Assembly: GCA_035456265.1 (NCBI GenBank)
Contig: DATIDP010000001.1
Span: 1-21,348 of the forward strand
From: DASUPK01 sp035456265
Lineage (GTDB): Bacteria > Actinomycetota > Thermoleophilia > Solirubrobacterales > 70-9
DNA: 21,348 bases
Direction: 5' to 3'
Made by a program: the position numbers and the translations under genes
The notes under the pieces: model-generated
Told to the model about the DNA's origin: nothing
The model's database searches: none
Seen by the model: the letters and a program-made list of their open reading frames with translations, nothing else
In this document: positions 1 through 7,457 of the stretch, in pieces
Layout: each line of letters begins with the position of its first letter
Position numbering within the stretch: position 1 is the stretch's first letter

Positions 1-745
1 CGCGGATCTCCTCGACCTGCGCGGGTTCGAGCTCGGCCTCCTTGGCGATCTCCTCGGTGGTCGGATCGCGTCCGAGCTTCGTCGCCAGCTCGCGCTCGAG
101 CCGCATCACCTTGCGCTCGCGCTGGGCGACCTGGTTCGGCACTCGGATCGTCCGCTCCTTGGACTCGAGGGCGCGCTGGATCGCCTGACGGATCCAGAAG
201 GTCGCGTAGGTGGAGAACTTGTAGCCCTTGCGCCAATCGAACTTCTCGGTGGCACGGATCAGGCCGAGGATTCCCTCCTGGATCAGGTCGAGAAGGTTGA
301 GGTCCTGCCGCATGTAGCGGCGAGCGTTCGAGACGACCAGCCTGAGGTTGGAGTTGATCAGGCGCTCCTTGGCCTCGAGATCGCCTCGCTCGATCGCCTG
401 TGCGAGCTCAATCTCCTCCTCCTTGGTGAGGAGGGGATAGCGCCGCATCTCGTTGAAGAAGAGCTGGAGGGCGTCGGTGGTCTGCTCGGCGAGCTCGCCG
501 TTCCTGTAGCCGGCGGGCTCTTCGGCTTCACGGCCGCAGTCGTCCTCGACGGGGAGGCCCGCGGCCTCGATCCGCGCCTGCACATGCTCTGCCTCTTCCT
601 CGGAGAGGTTCATCTCCTGCACCAAAGAGTCGACCTCCGAGAGATCGACGCAGCCCAACGGGCGCCCGGCCTCGATCAGGCCCTGAACGCGCTCCTCGAC
701 CGCTGGGTCGAGCTCAACTGCTGTCGCTTCCATTTCCTCAGCCAT
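1..745 (-). CDS. rpoD: Primary sigma-70 factor, RpoD/SigA type (C-terminal part outside window)
   Basis: This gene reads leftward and runs off the window edge, so only the first 248 residues are visible. Residues about 10-65 resemble a short region 1.1. Region 1.2 follows at about 88-120 (DALQLFFNEMRRYPLLTKEE). Regions 2.1-2.4 span about 125-195 and include the core-binding NSNLRLVVSNARRY and the -10 recognition and melting segment KGYKFSTYATFWIRQAIQRA. Region 3 begins near residue 200 (TIRVPNQVAQRERK). These are hallmark sequences of housekeeping sigma-70 factors, which direct RNA polymerase to -10/-35 promoters. The ATG start is preceded on the minus strand by AGAGGG about 6 bases upstream. 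The regulator diverges from the transporter at 871. The identity as a sigma-70 family protein is secure; primary rather than group 2 status is likely but region 4 is not visible. Confidence 0.9.
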   Translation of the reverse strand, partial: MAEEMEATAVELDPAVEERVQGLIEAGRPLGCVDLSEVDSLVQEMNLSEEEAEHVQARIEAAGLPVEDDCGREAEEPAGYRNGELAEQTTDALQLFFNEMRRYPLLTKEEEIELAQAIERGDLEAKERLINSNLRLVVSNARRYMRQDLNLLDLIQEGILGLIRATEKFDWRKGYKFSTYATFWIRQAIQRALESKERTIRVPNQVAQRERKVMRLERELATKLGRDPTTEEIAKEAELEPAQVEEIR

Positions 746-860
746 GGTTGCCCTCTACACAGAGTGGCAAAACCAGCCGCTCCGCGGGAACCGCCCTGAG
801 TGACTCGATAGTGTGGCGGGGCAGCGTCAGGGGGACGCGAGCCCCGCAGGAAAGGCAGAC

Positions 861-866
861 AGGAGG
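861..866 (+). promoter_or_regulatory. Shine-Dalgarno site deciding the MMPL start
   Basis: AGGAGG lies four bases before the TTG at 871. The reading frame stays open upstream to a TTG at 748, but the added 41 residues are Ser/Arg/Thr-rich and look like translated leader. The leader and this site favour 871 as the start. Confidence 0.6.
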
Positions 867-870
867 TCTT

Positions 871-3048
871 TTGAGAAGGCTCGCAGCATTGGTCACAGGC
901 CGGCGGACGAAGTGGGTCATCCTCGTCATCTGGCTCCTCGCGCTGGTGATCCTGATGCCGATCGGACGGAAGCTGTCCGACGTCACCACGGATGACACCG
1001 AGTCCTTCCTGCCGGCGAGCGCCGAGTCCACGGAGGTCGTCAGGAAGCTCGATCACGAGTTCAACGGCGGTGAGACCGACACGGCGATCGTCGTCTACAA
1101 GCGGCCGGGGGGCCTGACCGCAGCCGACAAGCGGAAGATCGTCGCCGACCAGCGGGCGATCAACGAGGCGGGCAGCGACAAGATCAACGTGATCGGTCCA
1201 CAGCAGGTCCCCTTCACGCCCGGCGCTCAGCCAGGCCTGGTCTCGAAGAACGGGGACGTCGCGACGGCCGTCTACACGACTCCGACGGACTTCGAGAAGG
1301 AGGCCGACTGGGGGAAGGAGATGCGCGACATCGCCCATGCCGACACGAACGGCATGCAGGTCTACGTCACCGGAGGTGTCGGGTTCGCCGTGGACGCGCA
1401 CGACGTCTTCAGCAACATCGACACGAAGCTTCTTCTGGCGACGGTCCTGCTCGTCCTCGTGCTGCTCGGCGCGATCTACCGGTCGGTCCTGGTCGCGCTC
1501 ACCCCTCTGATCGTCGTGTTCTTCGCCTACACGGTGACCCAGGCGCTCGTCTACGCGCTGGCGAAGTCGGGGGCGACCGTCTCCTCGAACAGCACGAGCA
1601 TCCTGATCGTCCTCATGTTCGGGGTGGGGACCGACTACTGCCTGTTACTCGTCTCCCGCTACCGGGAGGAGCTGCGGCGCATTGAGGACAAGCACGAGGC
1701 GATGGGGCGCGCGCTGCGGCGCGCCGGGCCCGCGATCCTCGCCAGCGGGCTGACGGTGTCGCTGGCGATGCTCACGCTGGCCCTCGCCGACAACAAGAAC
1801 ACCAGCTCCCTCGGCCCCGTCGCCGCCATCTCGGTGTTCACCGCCATGACCGCCGGCCTCACCCTCCTGCCCACGCTGCTGACGATCTTCGGCCGCCGCG
1901 GTTTCTGGCCCCGTCGCAGCGTCGTGGTCTACGACCCGGCGCATGCCGAGCGGGAAAGCCAGGGGCTGTGGCGACGGTTCGGAGACCGCGTCCTCGAGCG
2001 TCCCGCCCACGCGCTCATCGCGACAGGCGTGATCTTCATCGCCGGAGCGTTCGGATTGCTCGCCTACAAGGTCGACTACTCGACCACCAGCTTCTTCAAG
2101 CACTCCGTTGAAGCCGTCGAGGGCTTCGACGTGATGCGCTCGGCCTTCCCGGCAGGCACGCTGGCGCCGACGACCGTCTTGGTGGAGAGCGACACCGGGC
2201 CGGTGCCGCCAGCCGCGGTCCAGGAAGTCGAGACGAAGCTTCGCGGGGTCAACGGCGTGGCATCGGTCCGTGACACCGGGGAGCGGTCCACCAACGGCCA
2301 GATCGCGGACGTCGAGGCGATCCTGAGCGCGGACCCGCTCGACAAGTCCGGACTCAACGTCGTTCCGCGAATGCGCGATGCCGTCGGGAATCTTCCGCCC
2401 GGCGTCACGGCCCTGATCGGCGGCACGAGTGCGATCAACTACGACGTCGACCAGGCGAATCAGCGAGACATGGAGATCATCGTGCCGCTGGCGCTGCTCG
2501 TGATGGCCATCATCCTCGCCATCCTGCTGCAGGCCCTCGTCGCCCCGCTGGTCCTGCTGGCGAGCGTGATCCTCTCGTTTGCCTGTGCGCTGGGTCTGTC
2601 GATCCTGATCATCCGCTTCGTCGTCGGCGACGCGGGTTTCGACTCGTCGATCCCGCTATTCGCCTTCATCTTCCTGGTGGCCCTGGGGATCGACTACACG
2701 ATCTTCCTGATGGCCCGGGTCCGTGAGGAGGCCCGCAGGCACGGCACCCGCGAGGGCATGCTGCGCGCGCTCGCCGCCACTGGGCCGGTGATCACCAGCG
2801 CCGGGATCATCCTGGCCGGCACGTTCTCCGTGTTGATGACCCTGCCGGTGAGCTTCACCTTCGATCTCGGCCTGATGGTGGCCCTCGGCATCCTGCTCGA
2901 CACGTTCGTCGTCCGGACGATCATGGTCCCGGCGGCCGTCGAGGTGATCGGCGACAAGATCTGGTGGCCCTCGACGGCACGCGCCGGGGGCCGGCTGCGT
3001 GAGGAGACCGGCGAGCCGCGCGTACCCGAGCCCGCAGAGGCGGGCTGA
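871..3048 (+). CDS. MMPL/RND-superfamily membrane transporter
   Basis: The protein has 725 residues if started at the TTG behind AGGAGG. It has the two-repeat RND layout. A first membrane helix (WVILVIWLLALVILM) is followed by an extracytoplasmic domain, then a five- or six-helix bundle. A second extracytoplasmic domain (about residues 400-525) precedes a second bundle. The MMPL proton-relay signature occurs in both bundles as GTDY (Asp255-Tyr256) and GIDY (Asp608-Tyr609), each followed by a loop of the RYREEL/RVREEA type. MmpL proteins of actinobacteria export lipids and other hydrophobic molecules using the proton gradient. The substrate cannot be read from sequence. The C-terminal tail is short, without the long cytoplasmic tail of mycobacterial MmpL3. 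It converges on the 2TM-domain gene with only eight bases between the stop codons. Confidence 0.88.
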   Translation: MRRLAALVTGRRTKWVILVIWLLALVILMPIGRKLSDVTTDDTESFLPASAESTEVVRKLDHEFNGGETDTAIVVYKRPGGLTAADKRKIVADQRAINEAGSDKINVIGPQQVPFTPGAQPGLVSKNGDVATAVYTTPTDFEKEADWGKEMRDIAHADTNGMQVYVTGGVGFAVDAHDVFSNIDTKLLLATVLLVLVLLGAIYRSVLVALTPLIVVFFAYTVTQALVYALAKSGATVSSNSTSILIVLMFGVGTDYCLLLVSRYREELRRIEDKHEAMGRALRRAGPAILASGLTVSLAMLTLALADNKNTSSLGPVAAISVFTAMTAGLTLLPTLLTIFGRRGFWPRRSVVVYDPAHAERESQGLWRRFGDRVLERPAHALIATGVIFIAGAFGLLAYKVDYSTTSFFKHSVEAVEGFDVMRSAFPAGTLAPTTVLVESDTGPVPPAAVQEVETKLRGVNGVASVRDTGERSTNGQIADVEAILSADPLDKSGLNVVPRMRDAVGNLPPGVTALIGGTSAINYDVDQANQRDMEIIVPLALLVMAIILAILLQALVAPLVLLASVILSFACALGLSILIIRFVVGDAGFDSSIPLFAFIFLVALGIDYTIFLMARVREEARRHGTREGMLRALAATGPVITSAGIILAGTFSVLMTLPVSFTFDLGLMVALGILLDTFVVRTIMVPAAVEVIGDKIWWPSTARAGGRLREETGEPRVPEPAEAG

Positions 3049-3056
3049 GCCCTAGG

Positions 3057-3349
3057 TCAGCCGCGCCGCAGGCGTGCCATCTCGCGGGCCAGCTGGTCCT
3101 CGCTGACCATGCGCCGGCGCCCGAAGACGTCCCGGGCGTGGAAGATCACGCCGATCCCCCAGCCGCCGATGACCCAGATCGGCCAGAAGTAGCCTCCCCC
3201 GAAGATCGCCCAGATGCCGACCAGTACGCATTGACGACGACATAGCTGACGAGGTGCTGGGCGAACTCCCGCTTTCGCCTGATGCTGGAGATCGCCGCCT
3301 GCCGGAGCTCCTCCTCGTTGCGTGGTGTGACTTCGATCTCGTCGTGCAT
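3057..3349 (-). pseudogene. 2TM-domain small membrane protein, broken by one frameshift
   Basis: The minus-strand ATG at 3349 overlaps the stop of the crotonase gene (TGATG), a usual sign of translational coupling. The first 41 or so codons encode an acidic head and the start of the first helix (FAQHLVSYVVVNA). The frame then changes near 3227/3228. In the next frame the expected continuation appears: VLVGIWAIFGGGYFWPIW, then a second hydrophobic WGIGVIFHARDVFGRRR segment and a charged tail ending at a TGA at 3057-3059. Joined with one added base, this gives about 97 residues with the typical 2TM-domain pattern of two helices, a YFWPIW turn and a helix ending in HA. As written, translation stops early at 3146. 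It could be a real mutation or a one-base sequencing or assembly error; the intact second half favours an error or a very recent event. Confidence 0.75.
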
Positions 3350-4155
3350 CAGCGTCCCTTCCAGACGGGCTTGCGCTTCTCTGCGAAGGCGGCGACGCCC
3401 TCGCGGAAGTCCTCGGAGCCGAAGCATGACTCGCGCAGCTCGATCAGCTCGCGCTCCTGCTCCTCGGTGAGGCGTGGGTGGGAGTTCAGCATGTCGATCG
3501 CATGCTTATTGCCCCTCATCGAGAGGGGGGCGTTCGCCCCGATCTCCGCGGCGAGCTCGACGGCGGCGGCCTCGAGGTCATCGTCGTCGGTGACCCGATT
3601 CACCAGCCCGATCTCGTCGGCCCGCTCGGCCGTCACATTGCCGCCGGTCAGGAAGAGCTCCTTGGTGCGCGGGACCCCGATCGCGTCGATGAACCGCTGC
3701 AGGCCGGTGTGGCCGTAGATCAGGCCGAGCTTCGCGGGCGGCATGCCGAGCTTCGCGCCGCGCGCGCAGATCCGCAGGTCGCAGCAGAGGGTGAGCTCGA
3801 GCGCCCCGCCGAGCGCGTGCCCGTTGATCGCGCAGAGCACGGGCCACGGGTGCGCGGCCACGGCGTCGAGCCCGCGGGCGAAGGGATGGGCGACCAGGGA
3901 CTCCGCCTCGGATTCGAACTCGTCCTCGGAGAAGCCGCCGATGTCGTAGCCGGCCGAGAAGATCCCTCCGGCCCCGGTGAGGATCACGCAGCGGACCTCG
4001 ATGCCACGGTCGAGGGAGGGCATCGCCTCGGCGATCCCGCTCAGCGTCTCGTGGTCGAGCGCGTTCCGCGACTCGGGTCGGTTGAGCGTCAGGCGGGCGA
4101 CCGCCTCCGCGGGCTCGTCGAGGAGCAGCTTGCCCCCAGCGAGTTCTCTGGCCAT
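3349..4155 (-). CDS. Enoyl-CoA hydratase/isomerase (crotonase) family enzyme, atypical active site
   Basis: The protein has 268 residues, the usual length for a crotonase-fold enzyme. LNRPESRNAL at about 24-33, ILTGAGGIFSAGYDI at 58-72 and NGHALGGALEL at 111-121 are the standard CoA-binding and oxyanion-hole segments. Glu120 matches the first catalytic Glu of enoyl-CoA hydratases. The second catalytic Glu is missing: the usual Pro-Glu-Ile reads MPPAKLGLIYG, giving Pro140 and then Tyr147. This resembles methylmalonyl-CoA decarboxylase-like crotonases, which use a Tyr there, more than hydratases. The gene sits 10 bases behind a biotinyl carrier gene and overlaps the following 2TM gene, so the three are probably cotranscribed. 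Family assignment is firm. The reaction is uncertain, with decarboxylase, isomerase or thioesterase all possible. Confidence 0.85.
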   Translation of the reverse strand: MARELAGGKLLLDEPAEAVARLTLNRPESRNALDHETLSGIAEAMPSLDRGIEVRCVILTGAGGIFSAGYDIGGFSEDEFESEAESLVAHPFARGLDAVAAHPWPVLCAINGHALGGALELTLCCDLRICARGAKLGMPPAKLGLIYGHTGLQRFIDAIGVPRTKELFLTGGNVTAERADEIGLVNRVTDDDDLEAAAVELAAEIGANAPLSMRGNKHAIDMLNSHPRLTEEQERELIELRESCFGSEDFREGVAAFAEKRKPVWKGR

Positions 4156-4165
4156 CGCGGTGAGG

Positions 4166-4378
4166 CTATTCCAGGACGACCAGGACGTCGCCCTCGGAGA
4201 CCGACTGGCCCTCCTCGACGCGGATCTCGGAGACCTTGCCCGGGTCCTCCGCCTCGACGGGCATCTCCATCTTCATCGACTCGAGGATGACGACGGTGTC
4301 GCCCTCGTCGACCTGGTCACCGACCCCGACCTCGATCTTCCAGACGGTCCCTGTGATGTGCGCCTCAACGTCCGCCAC
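4166..4378 (-). CDS. Biotin/lipoyl attachment (biotinyl carrier) protein
   Basis: This is a complete 70-residue protein consisting only of a biotinyl domain. The biotin acceptor motif is ESMKMEMPV, with the modified lysine at Lys36. It is flanked by the symmetric half-barrel strands GDQVDEGDTVVILE and GQSVSEGDVLVVLE. Such free-standing carriers serve acyl-CoA carboxylases by shuttling carboxybiotin between the biotin carboxylase and carboxyltransferase subunits. No carboxylase subunit is in this window. The GTG start gives the N-terminus ADVEAHITGTVW expected for this small family; a TTG six codons upstream is possible but less likely. It leads the string crotonase then 2TM protein, which suggests a role in acyl-CoA or malonyl-type metabolism. 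Confidence 0.88.
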   Translation of the reverse strand: MADVEAHITGTVWKIEVGVGDQVDEGDTVVILESMKMEMPVEAEDPGKVSEIRVEEGQSVSEGDVLVVLE

Positions 4379-4405
4379 GCGCCGCGGGGACAATATCCGG
4401 CGGTG

Positions 4406-5095
4406 ATGCGGGAAAGCGCGGTGGGGCGGGTGGTGATCGTGGCGGCACGCAACGAGGCGGCGCGGATCGCGGCGACGATCGCTGCGCTCCGCGAGGCTCT
4501 GCCGGGCGCCCGCCTGCTGGTGGCCGACGATGCCTCGACCGACGGGACCTCCGCCATCGCCATGGGCGCGGGCGCCTGGGTGGTGAGCCGTCGCCGCCCG
4601 CACGGCAAGGGCGCCAACGTGGCGGCAGCGGCGCAGGCGGCGATCGGCGAGTTCGGCGACGAGGCGACGGCCCTGATCTGCGACGCGGACCTGGGCGGGA
4701 GGGCGGTGCGGCTGACCGCCCTCGTCGAGGCGGTCGAGAGCGGGGAGTGCGATCTGGCGATCGCCGCATTTCCGGAGGCGCGCGGCGGCGGCCTCGGGAT
4801 CACGCTCGGCTACGCCCGGCGAGCGGTCGAGCGGTGCTCCGGCTCCCGGCTCGAGGCCCCGCTCTCGGGGCAGCGCGCGATGCGCGTCTCGACCTTGCGC
4901 GAGCTGCTCCCGTTCGCCGACGGCTGGGGCCTCGAGACCGGCATGTCGATCGACGCGGTCAGGGCCGGGCTCCGAGTCGAGGAGATCGAGCTCCCGCTCG
5001 AGCACCGGGTCTCGGGGCGAACGCCCGCCGGCTTTCTGCATCGCGCCCGGCAGCTGCGCGACATCCGCAGGGCCGTGCGGGCCCGGGGCAGATAG
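4406..5095 (+). CDS. Family 2 glycosyltransferase (GT-A fold, soluble)
   Basis: The protein has 229 residues from the ATG. The GT-A nucleotide-sugar site is visible as VVIVAARNEAARI at about 9-21, then VADDASTDGT with Asp41-Asp42, then GKGANVA at 67-73, and the metal-binding DAD at 93-95 within ICDADLGG. A conserved GQRAMR segment near 155 and a final WGLETGMSIDA stretch near 175 are typical of the dolichyl-phosphate-mannose and phosphoglycerate-glycosyltransferase side of the family. No membrane helix is evident, so the enzyme is probably cytoplasmic. The acceptor cannot be told. Only 12 bases separate it from glycerol kinase, suggesting one transcript. It diverges from the biotinyl carrier gene with a 27-base gap. 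The reading frame stays open much farther upstream, but that stretch is antisense to the crotonase gene. Confidence 0.8.
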   Translation: MRESAVGRVVIVAARNEAARIAATIAALREALPGARLLVADDASTDGTSAIAMGAGAWVVSRRRPHGKGANVAAAAQAAIGEFGDEATALICDADLGGRAVRLTALVEAVESGECDLAIAAFPEARGGGLGITLGYARRAVERCSGSRLEAPLSGQRAMRVSTLRELLPFADGWGLETGMSIDAVRAGLRVEEIELPLEHRVSGRTPAGFLHRARQLRDIRRAVRARGR

Positions 5096-5107
5096 CGTCT
5101 CCGCCCG

Positions 5108-6565
5108 ATGATCCTGGCGATCGACCAGGGGACCACGGGGACGACCTGCATCGTGTTCGACGAGCAGGGGCGTCCGCGCGGACGCGGCTACAGCGAGTTC
5201 GAGCAGCACTTCCCGCGGCCCGGCTGGGTGGAGCACGACGCCGCCGAGATCTGGGAGGTGACGCGGAGGGTGGCGATCGCGGCGCTGGCCGACGCCTTCG
5301 TGCAGGGGTCCGATCTGAAGGGGATCGGGATCACCAACCAGCGCGAGACGATCGTCGCCTGGGATCCGGGCACTGGCGAGCCGGTCCACCGTGCCCTCGT
5401 CTGGCAGGACCGCCGGACGGCGGCCCGCTGCGACGAGCTTCGCGAGCAGGGCCACGAGCCCTTGATCCGCCGTCGCACCGGCCTGGTGATCGATCCGTAT
5501 TTCTCCGGGACCAAGATCGAGTGGATGATCAAGAACGCGGATCTGCCGGAGGGAACCGTCTTCGGGACGATCGACTCCTGGCTCACCTACAAGCTCACCG
5601 GTCGCCACCTGATCGACTACTCGAACGCGTCCCGGACGATGCTGTTCGACATCCGCAGGCTGGCCTGGGACGAGGAGCTCTGCGGACTGCTGAGCGTCGC
5701 CCCTGGTTCGCTGCCCGAGCCGCTGCCGTCGTCACAGATCTACGGGACGACCTCGGTCTTCGGCGGCGAGGTGCCGGTTGCCGGAATCGCGGGCGACCAG
5801 CAGGCGGCGCTCTTCGGCCAGGCCTGCCAGGAGCCGGGGGAGACCAAGAACACCTACGGCACCGGAAGCTTCGTGCTGCTCAACACCGGCACGGAGGCGC
5901 CGGAGCCGGGCGAGGGCCTGCTCACCACCGTGGCGTGGGGAATCGGCGAGGGGAAGGTCGACTACGCGCTCGAGGCCGCCGTCTTCGTCACCGGGGCGGC
6001 CGTGCAGTGGCTCCGCGACGGTCTCGGGATCATCTCCGAGGCGGCCGAGACCGAGCCGCTGGCGGCCTCGCTCGACTCGAACGACGACGTCTATTTCGTC
6101 CCCGCCCTGACCGGGCTCGGCTCGCCGCACTGGGACCCGTACGCCCGCGGCACGATCGTCGGGCTCACCCGCGGGTCGGGCCGGGCTCACCTGGCGCGCG
6201 CGGCACTCGAGTCGATCGCCTACCAGACCGTCGACGCGGTCCGAGCACAGGAGGCCGCGTCGGGCGAGAGCGTCCCTTCGCTCAAGGCCGACGGCGGTGC
6301 GGTCGTGAACGGGTGGCTCATGCAGTTCCAGGCGGACGTGCTCGGTGCGCCCGTGATCGTCCCGGAGGTCTCCGAGACGACCGCGCTCGGAGCCGCCTAT
6401 CTGGCCGGCATCGCGACGGAGCTCTGGACCGTCGAGCAGGTTCGAGAGATGTGGCGCGAGGCGGCGCGCTATGAGCCGCGGATGGAGGAGCGGCAGAGGG
6501 AGGAGCTGCTCGGCCGCTGGAGTGAGGCGCTCGCGCGTTCCCGAGGCTGGGATAGAGGGGCCTGA
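5108..6565 (+). CDS. glpK: Glycerol kinase
   Basis: The protein has 485 residues and is full length for the FGGY kinase family. The N-terminal phosphate-binding loop is AIDQGTTGTTCIVFD (from residue 4). GWVEHDAAEIW and NQRETIVAWD follow, as in GlpK. RRTGLVIDPYFSGTKIEWM is the glycerol-binding Tyr-Phe-Ser-Gly-Thr-Lys region. NTYGTGSFVLLNTG matches the first FGGY signature, and DGGAVVNGWLMQFQADVLG with ETTALGAAYLAG matches the second. The enzyme phosphorylates glycerol to sn-glycerol-3-phosphate in the cytoplasm. The acyltransferase downstream acts further along the same lipid pathway. No obvious Shine-Dalgarno site precedes the ATG. Coupling to the upstream glycosyltransferase is likely. A terminator lies about 50 bases after the stop. 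Confidence 0.95.
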   Translation: MILAIDQGTTGTTCIVFDEQGRPRGRGYSEFEQHFPRPGWVEHDAAEIWEVTRRVAIAALADAFVQGSDLKGIGITNQRETIVAWDPGTGEPVHRALVWQDRRTAARCDELREQGHEPLIRRRTGLVIDPYFSGTKIEWMIKNADLPEGTVFGTIDSWLTYKLTGRHLIDYSNASRTMLFDIRRLAWDEELCGLLSVAPGSLPEPLPSSQIYGTTSVFGGEVPVAGIAGDQQAALFGQACQEPGETKNTYGTGSFVLLNTGTEAPEPGEGLLTTVAWGIGEGKVDYALEAAVFVTGAAVQWLRDGLGIISEAAETEPLAASLDSNDDVYFVPALTGLGSPHWDPYARGTIVGLTRGSGRAHLARAALESIAYQTVDAVRAQEAASGESVPSLKADGGAVVNGWLMQFQADVLGAPVIVPEVSETTALGAAYLAGIATELWTVEQVREMWREAARYEPRMEERQREELLGRWSEALARSRGWDRGA

Positions 6566-6612
6566 TCCGCGCGTAACCTGGCCACGCAGAACGGGTAGGA
6601 ATCAACACGTAT

Positions 6613-6635
6613 CGCCGTCCCCGACGGCGTTTTTT
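6613..6635 (+). terminator. Intrinsic terminator between glpK and plsC
   Basis: A perfect 7-bp stem (CGCCGTC pairing with GACGGCG), a CCC loop and a run of six T form a textbook rho-independent terminator after glpK. The T run ends only nine bases before the ATG used for plsC, so the hairpin occupies the position of the plsC ribosome site. It may therefore act as an attenuator or leader element as well as ending glpK. Confidence 0.85.
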
Positions 6636-6644
6636 GTGAGAGAT

Positions 6645-7439
6645 ATGGCTCAGGTGAACCCCAAGGACATGAAGGCGCAGGTCTACAAGGACCCGCGACC
6701 GGCCGAGATGTTCAGGCAGTACCACCGGAGCGCGCGCAGGGGCGTTGGCTGGATCTACGACTTCGCGCGGATGATCCTCACGCTCCCCACCATCCTCACG
6801 TACCGGGCCCGCGCGATCGGTGTCGAGAACGTACCCCGGACCGGCCCCGTGATCCTCGCCCCGAACCACTTCAGTCAGTGGGACCACTTCTTCGCCGCCG
6901 TCTATCTGCAGCGAAAGGTCCAGTTCATGGCGAAGTCGCAGCTCTTCAAGAACCCGGCGATCAAGTACATCTTCAAGCACGGCGGCGTCTTCCCCGTGCG
7001 GCGCGGACACCACGATGAGGAGGCGTTCATCACCGCGAATCAGATCCTCGACCGCGGCGGCACGATGCTGATGTACGCCGAGGGCGGACGCTCGCGCACC
7101 GGCGACCTCGGGGAGCCGAAGCGCGGCATCGGCAAGATCGCGCTCGAGTCCGGCGTCCCGGTGGTGCCCGTCGCGATTCACGGCTCCGCCCACGTGCGCG
7201 GCTGGCGGAGACTTCGGTTCCCGAAGGTGACGATCCAGTACGGCGAGCCGATCACCTTCCCGGTCAAGGCCGACCCCGACCGCGAGGAGCAGCAGGAGGC
7301 CGCCAACCGGGTCTTTGACCGCGTTCGCGCGATGTACGTCGACCTCGAGGAGAACGGCCGCCGCCACGTGCTGCGCCGGCTCCGCGATGGGCTGCCGGCG
7401 TCCTCTCCGGAGCCCCCTCATGAAACGGGTCGCGCCTAG
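6645..7439 (+). CDS. plsC: 1-acyl-sn-glycerol-3-phosphate acyltransferase (PlsC family)
   Basis: The protein has 264 residues. The catalytic HX4D motif is NHFSQWDHF (His75, Asp80). The substrate-binding block follows as GGVFPVRRG near 113-121, then EGGRSRTG at 146-153 (the EGTRS-type motif), then VPVVPVAIHG at 171-180. The family moves an acyl chain onto lysophosphatidic acid to make phosphatidic acid at the inner membrane. A hydrophobic stretch, ARMILTLPTILTY at 41-53, could anchor it. The start is uncertain: a GTG at 6636 adds three residues, and a later ATG at 6669 is also possible because the terminator hairpin leaves no room for a normal ribosome site. It follows glycerol kinase and converges on the MBL-fold gene. 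Confidence 0.87.
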   Translation: MAQVNPKDMKAQVYKDPRPAEMFRQYHRSARRGVGWIYDFARMILTLPTILTYRARAIGVENVPRTGPVILAPNHFSQWDHFFAAVYLQRKVQFMAKSQLFKNPAIKYIFKHGGVFPVRRGHHDEEAFITANQILDRGGTMLMYAEGGRSRTGDLGEPKRGIGKIALESGVPVVPVAIHGSAHVRGWRRLRFPKVTIQYGEPITFPVKADPDREEQQEAANRVFDRVRAMYVDLEENGRRHVLRRLRDGLPASSPEPPHETGRA

Positions 7440-7457
7440 CGGCGCTTGCAGCACCCG

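Noticed and set aside
787..810. ECF-sigma-like promoter (GGAAC followed by CGATA) before the MMPL gene
   Set aside because: The spacing is 14 bases, shorter than usual for such promoters, and the -10 match is weak.
748..870. Upstream extension of the MMPL transporter to a TTG at 748
   Set aside because: The added residues have no hydrophobic or conserved pattern, and AGGAGG lies directly before the TTG at 871.
3977..4405. N-terminal extension of the glycosyltransferase into the crotonase region
   Set aside because: This stretch is antisense to two well-supported genes and lacks any glycosyltransferase motif.
4379..5608. Long minus-strand frame running into the biotinyl carrier
   Set aside because: It is antisense to glpK and the glycosyltransferase, and rich in Arg, Pro and Gly as expected of GC-driven shadow frames; only the last 70 codons are real.
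4747..6474. A 575-codon plus-strand frame over glpK
   Set aside because: Arg/Ala/Gly-rich translation without motifs; the glpK frame has all expected signatures.
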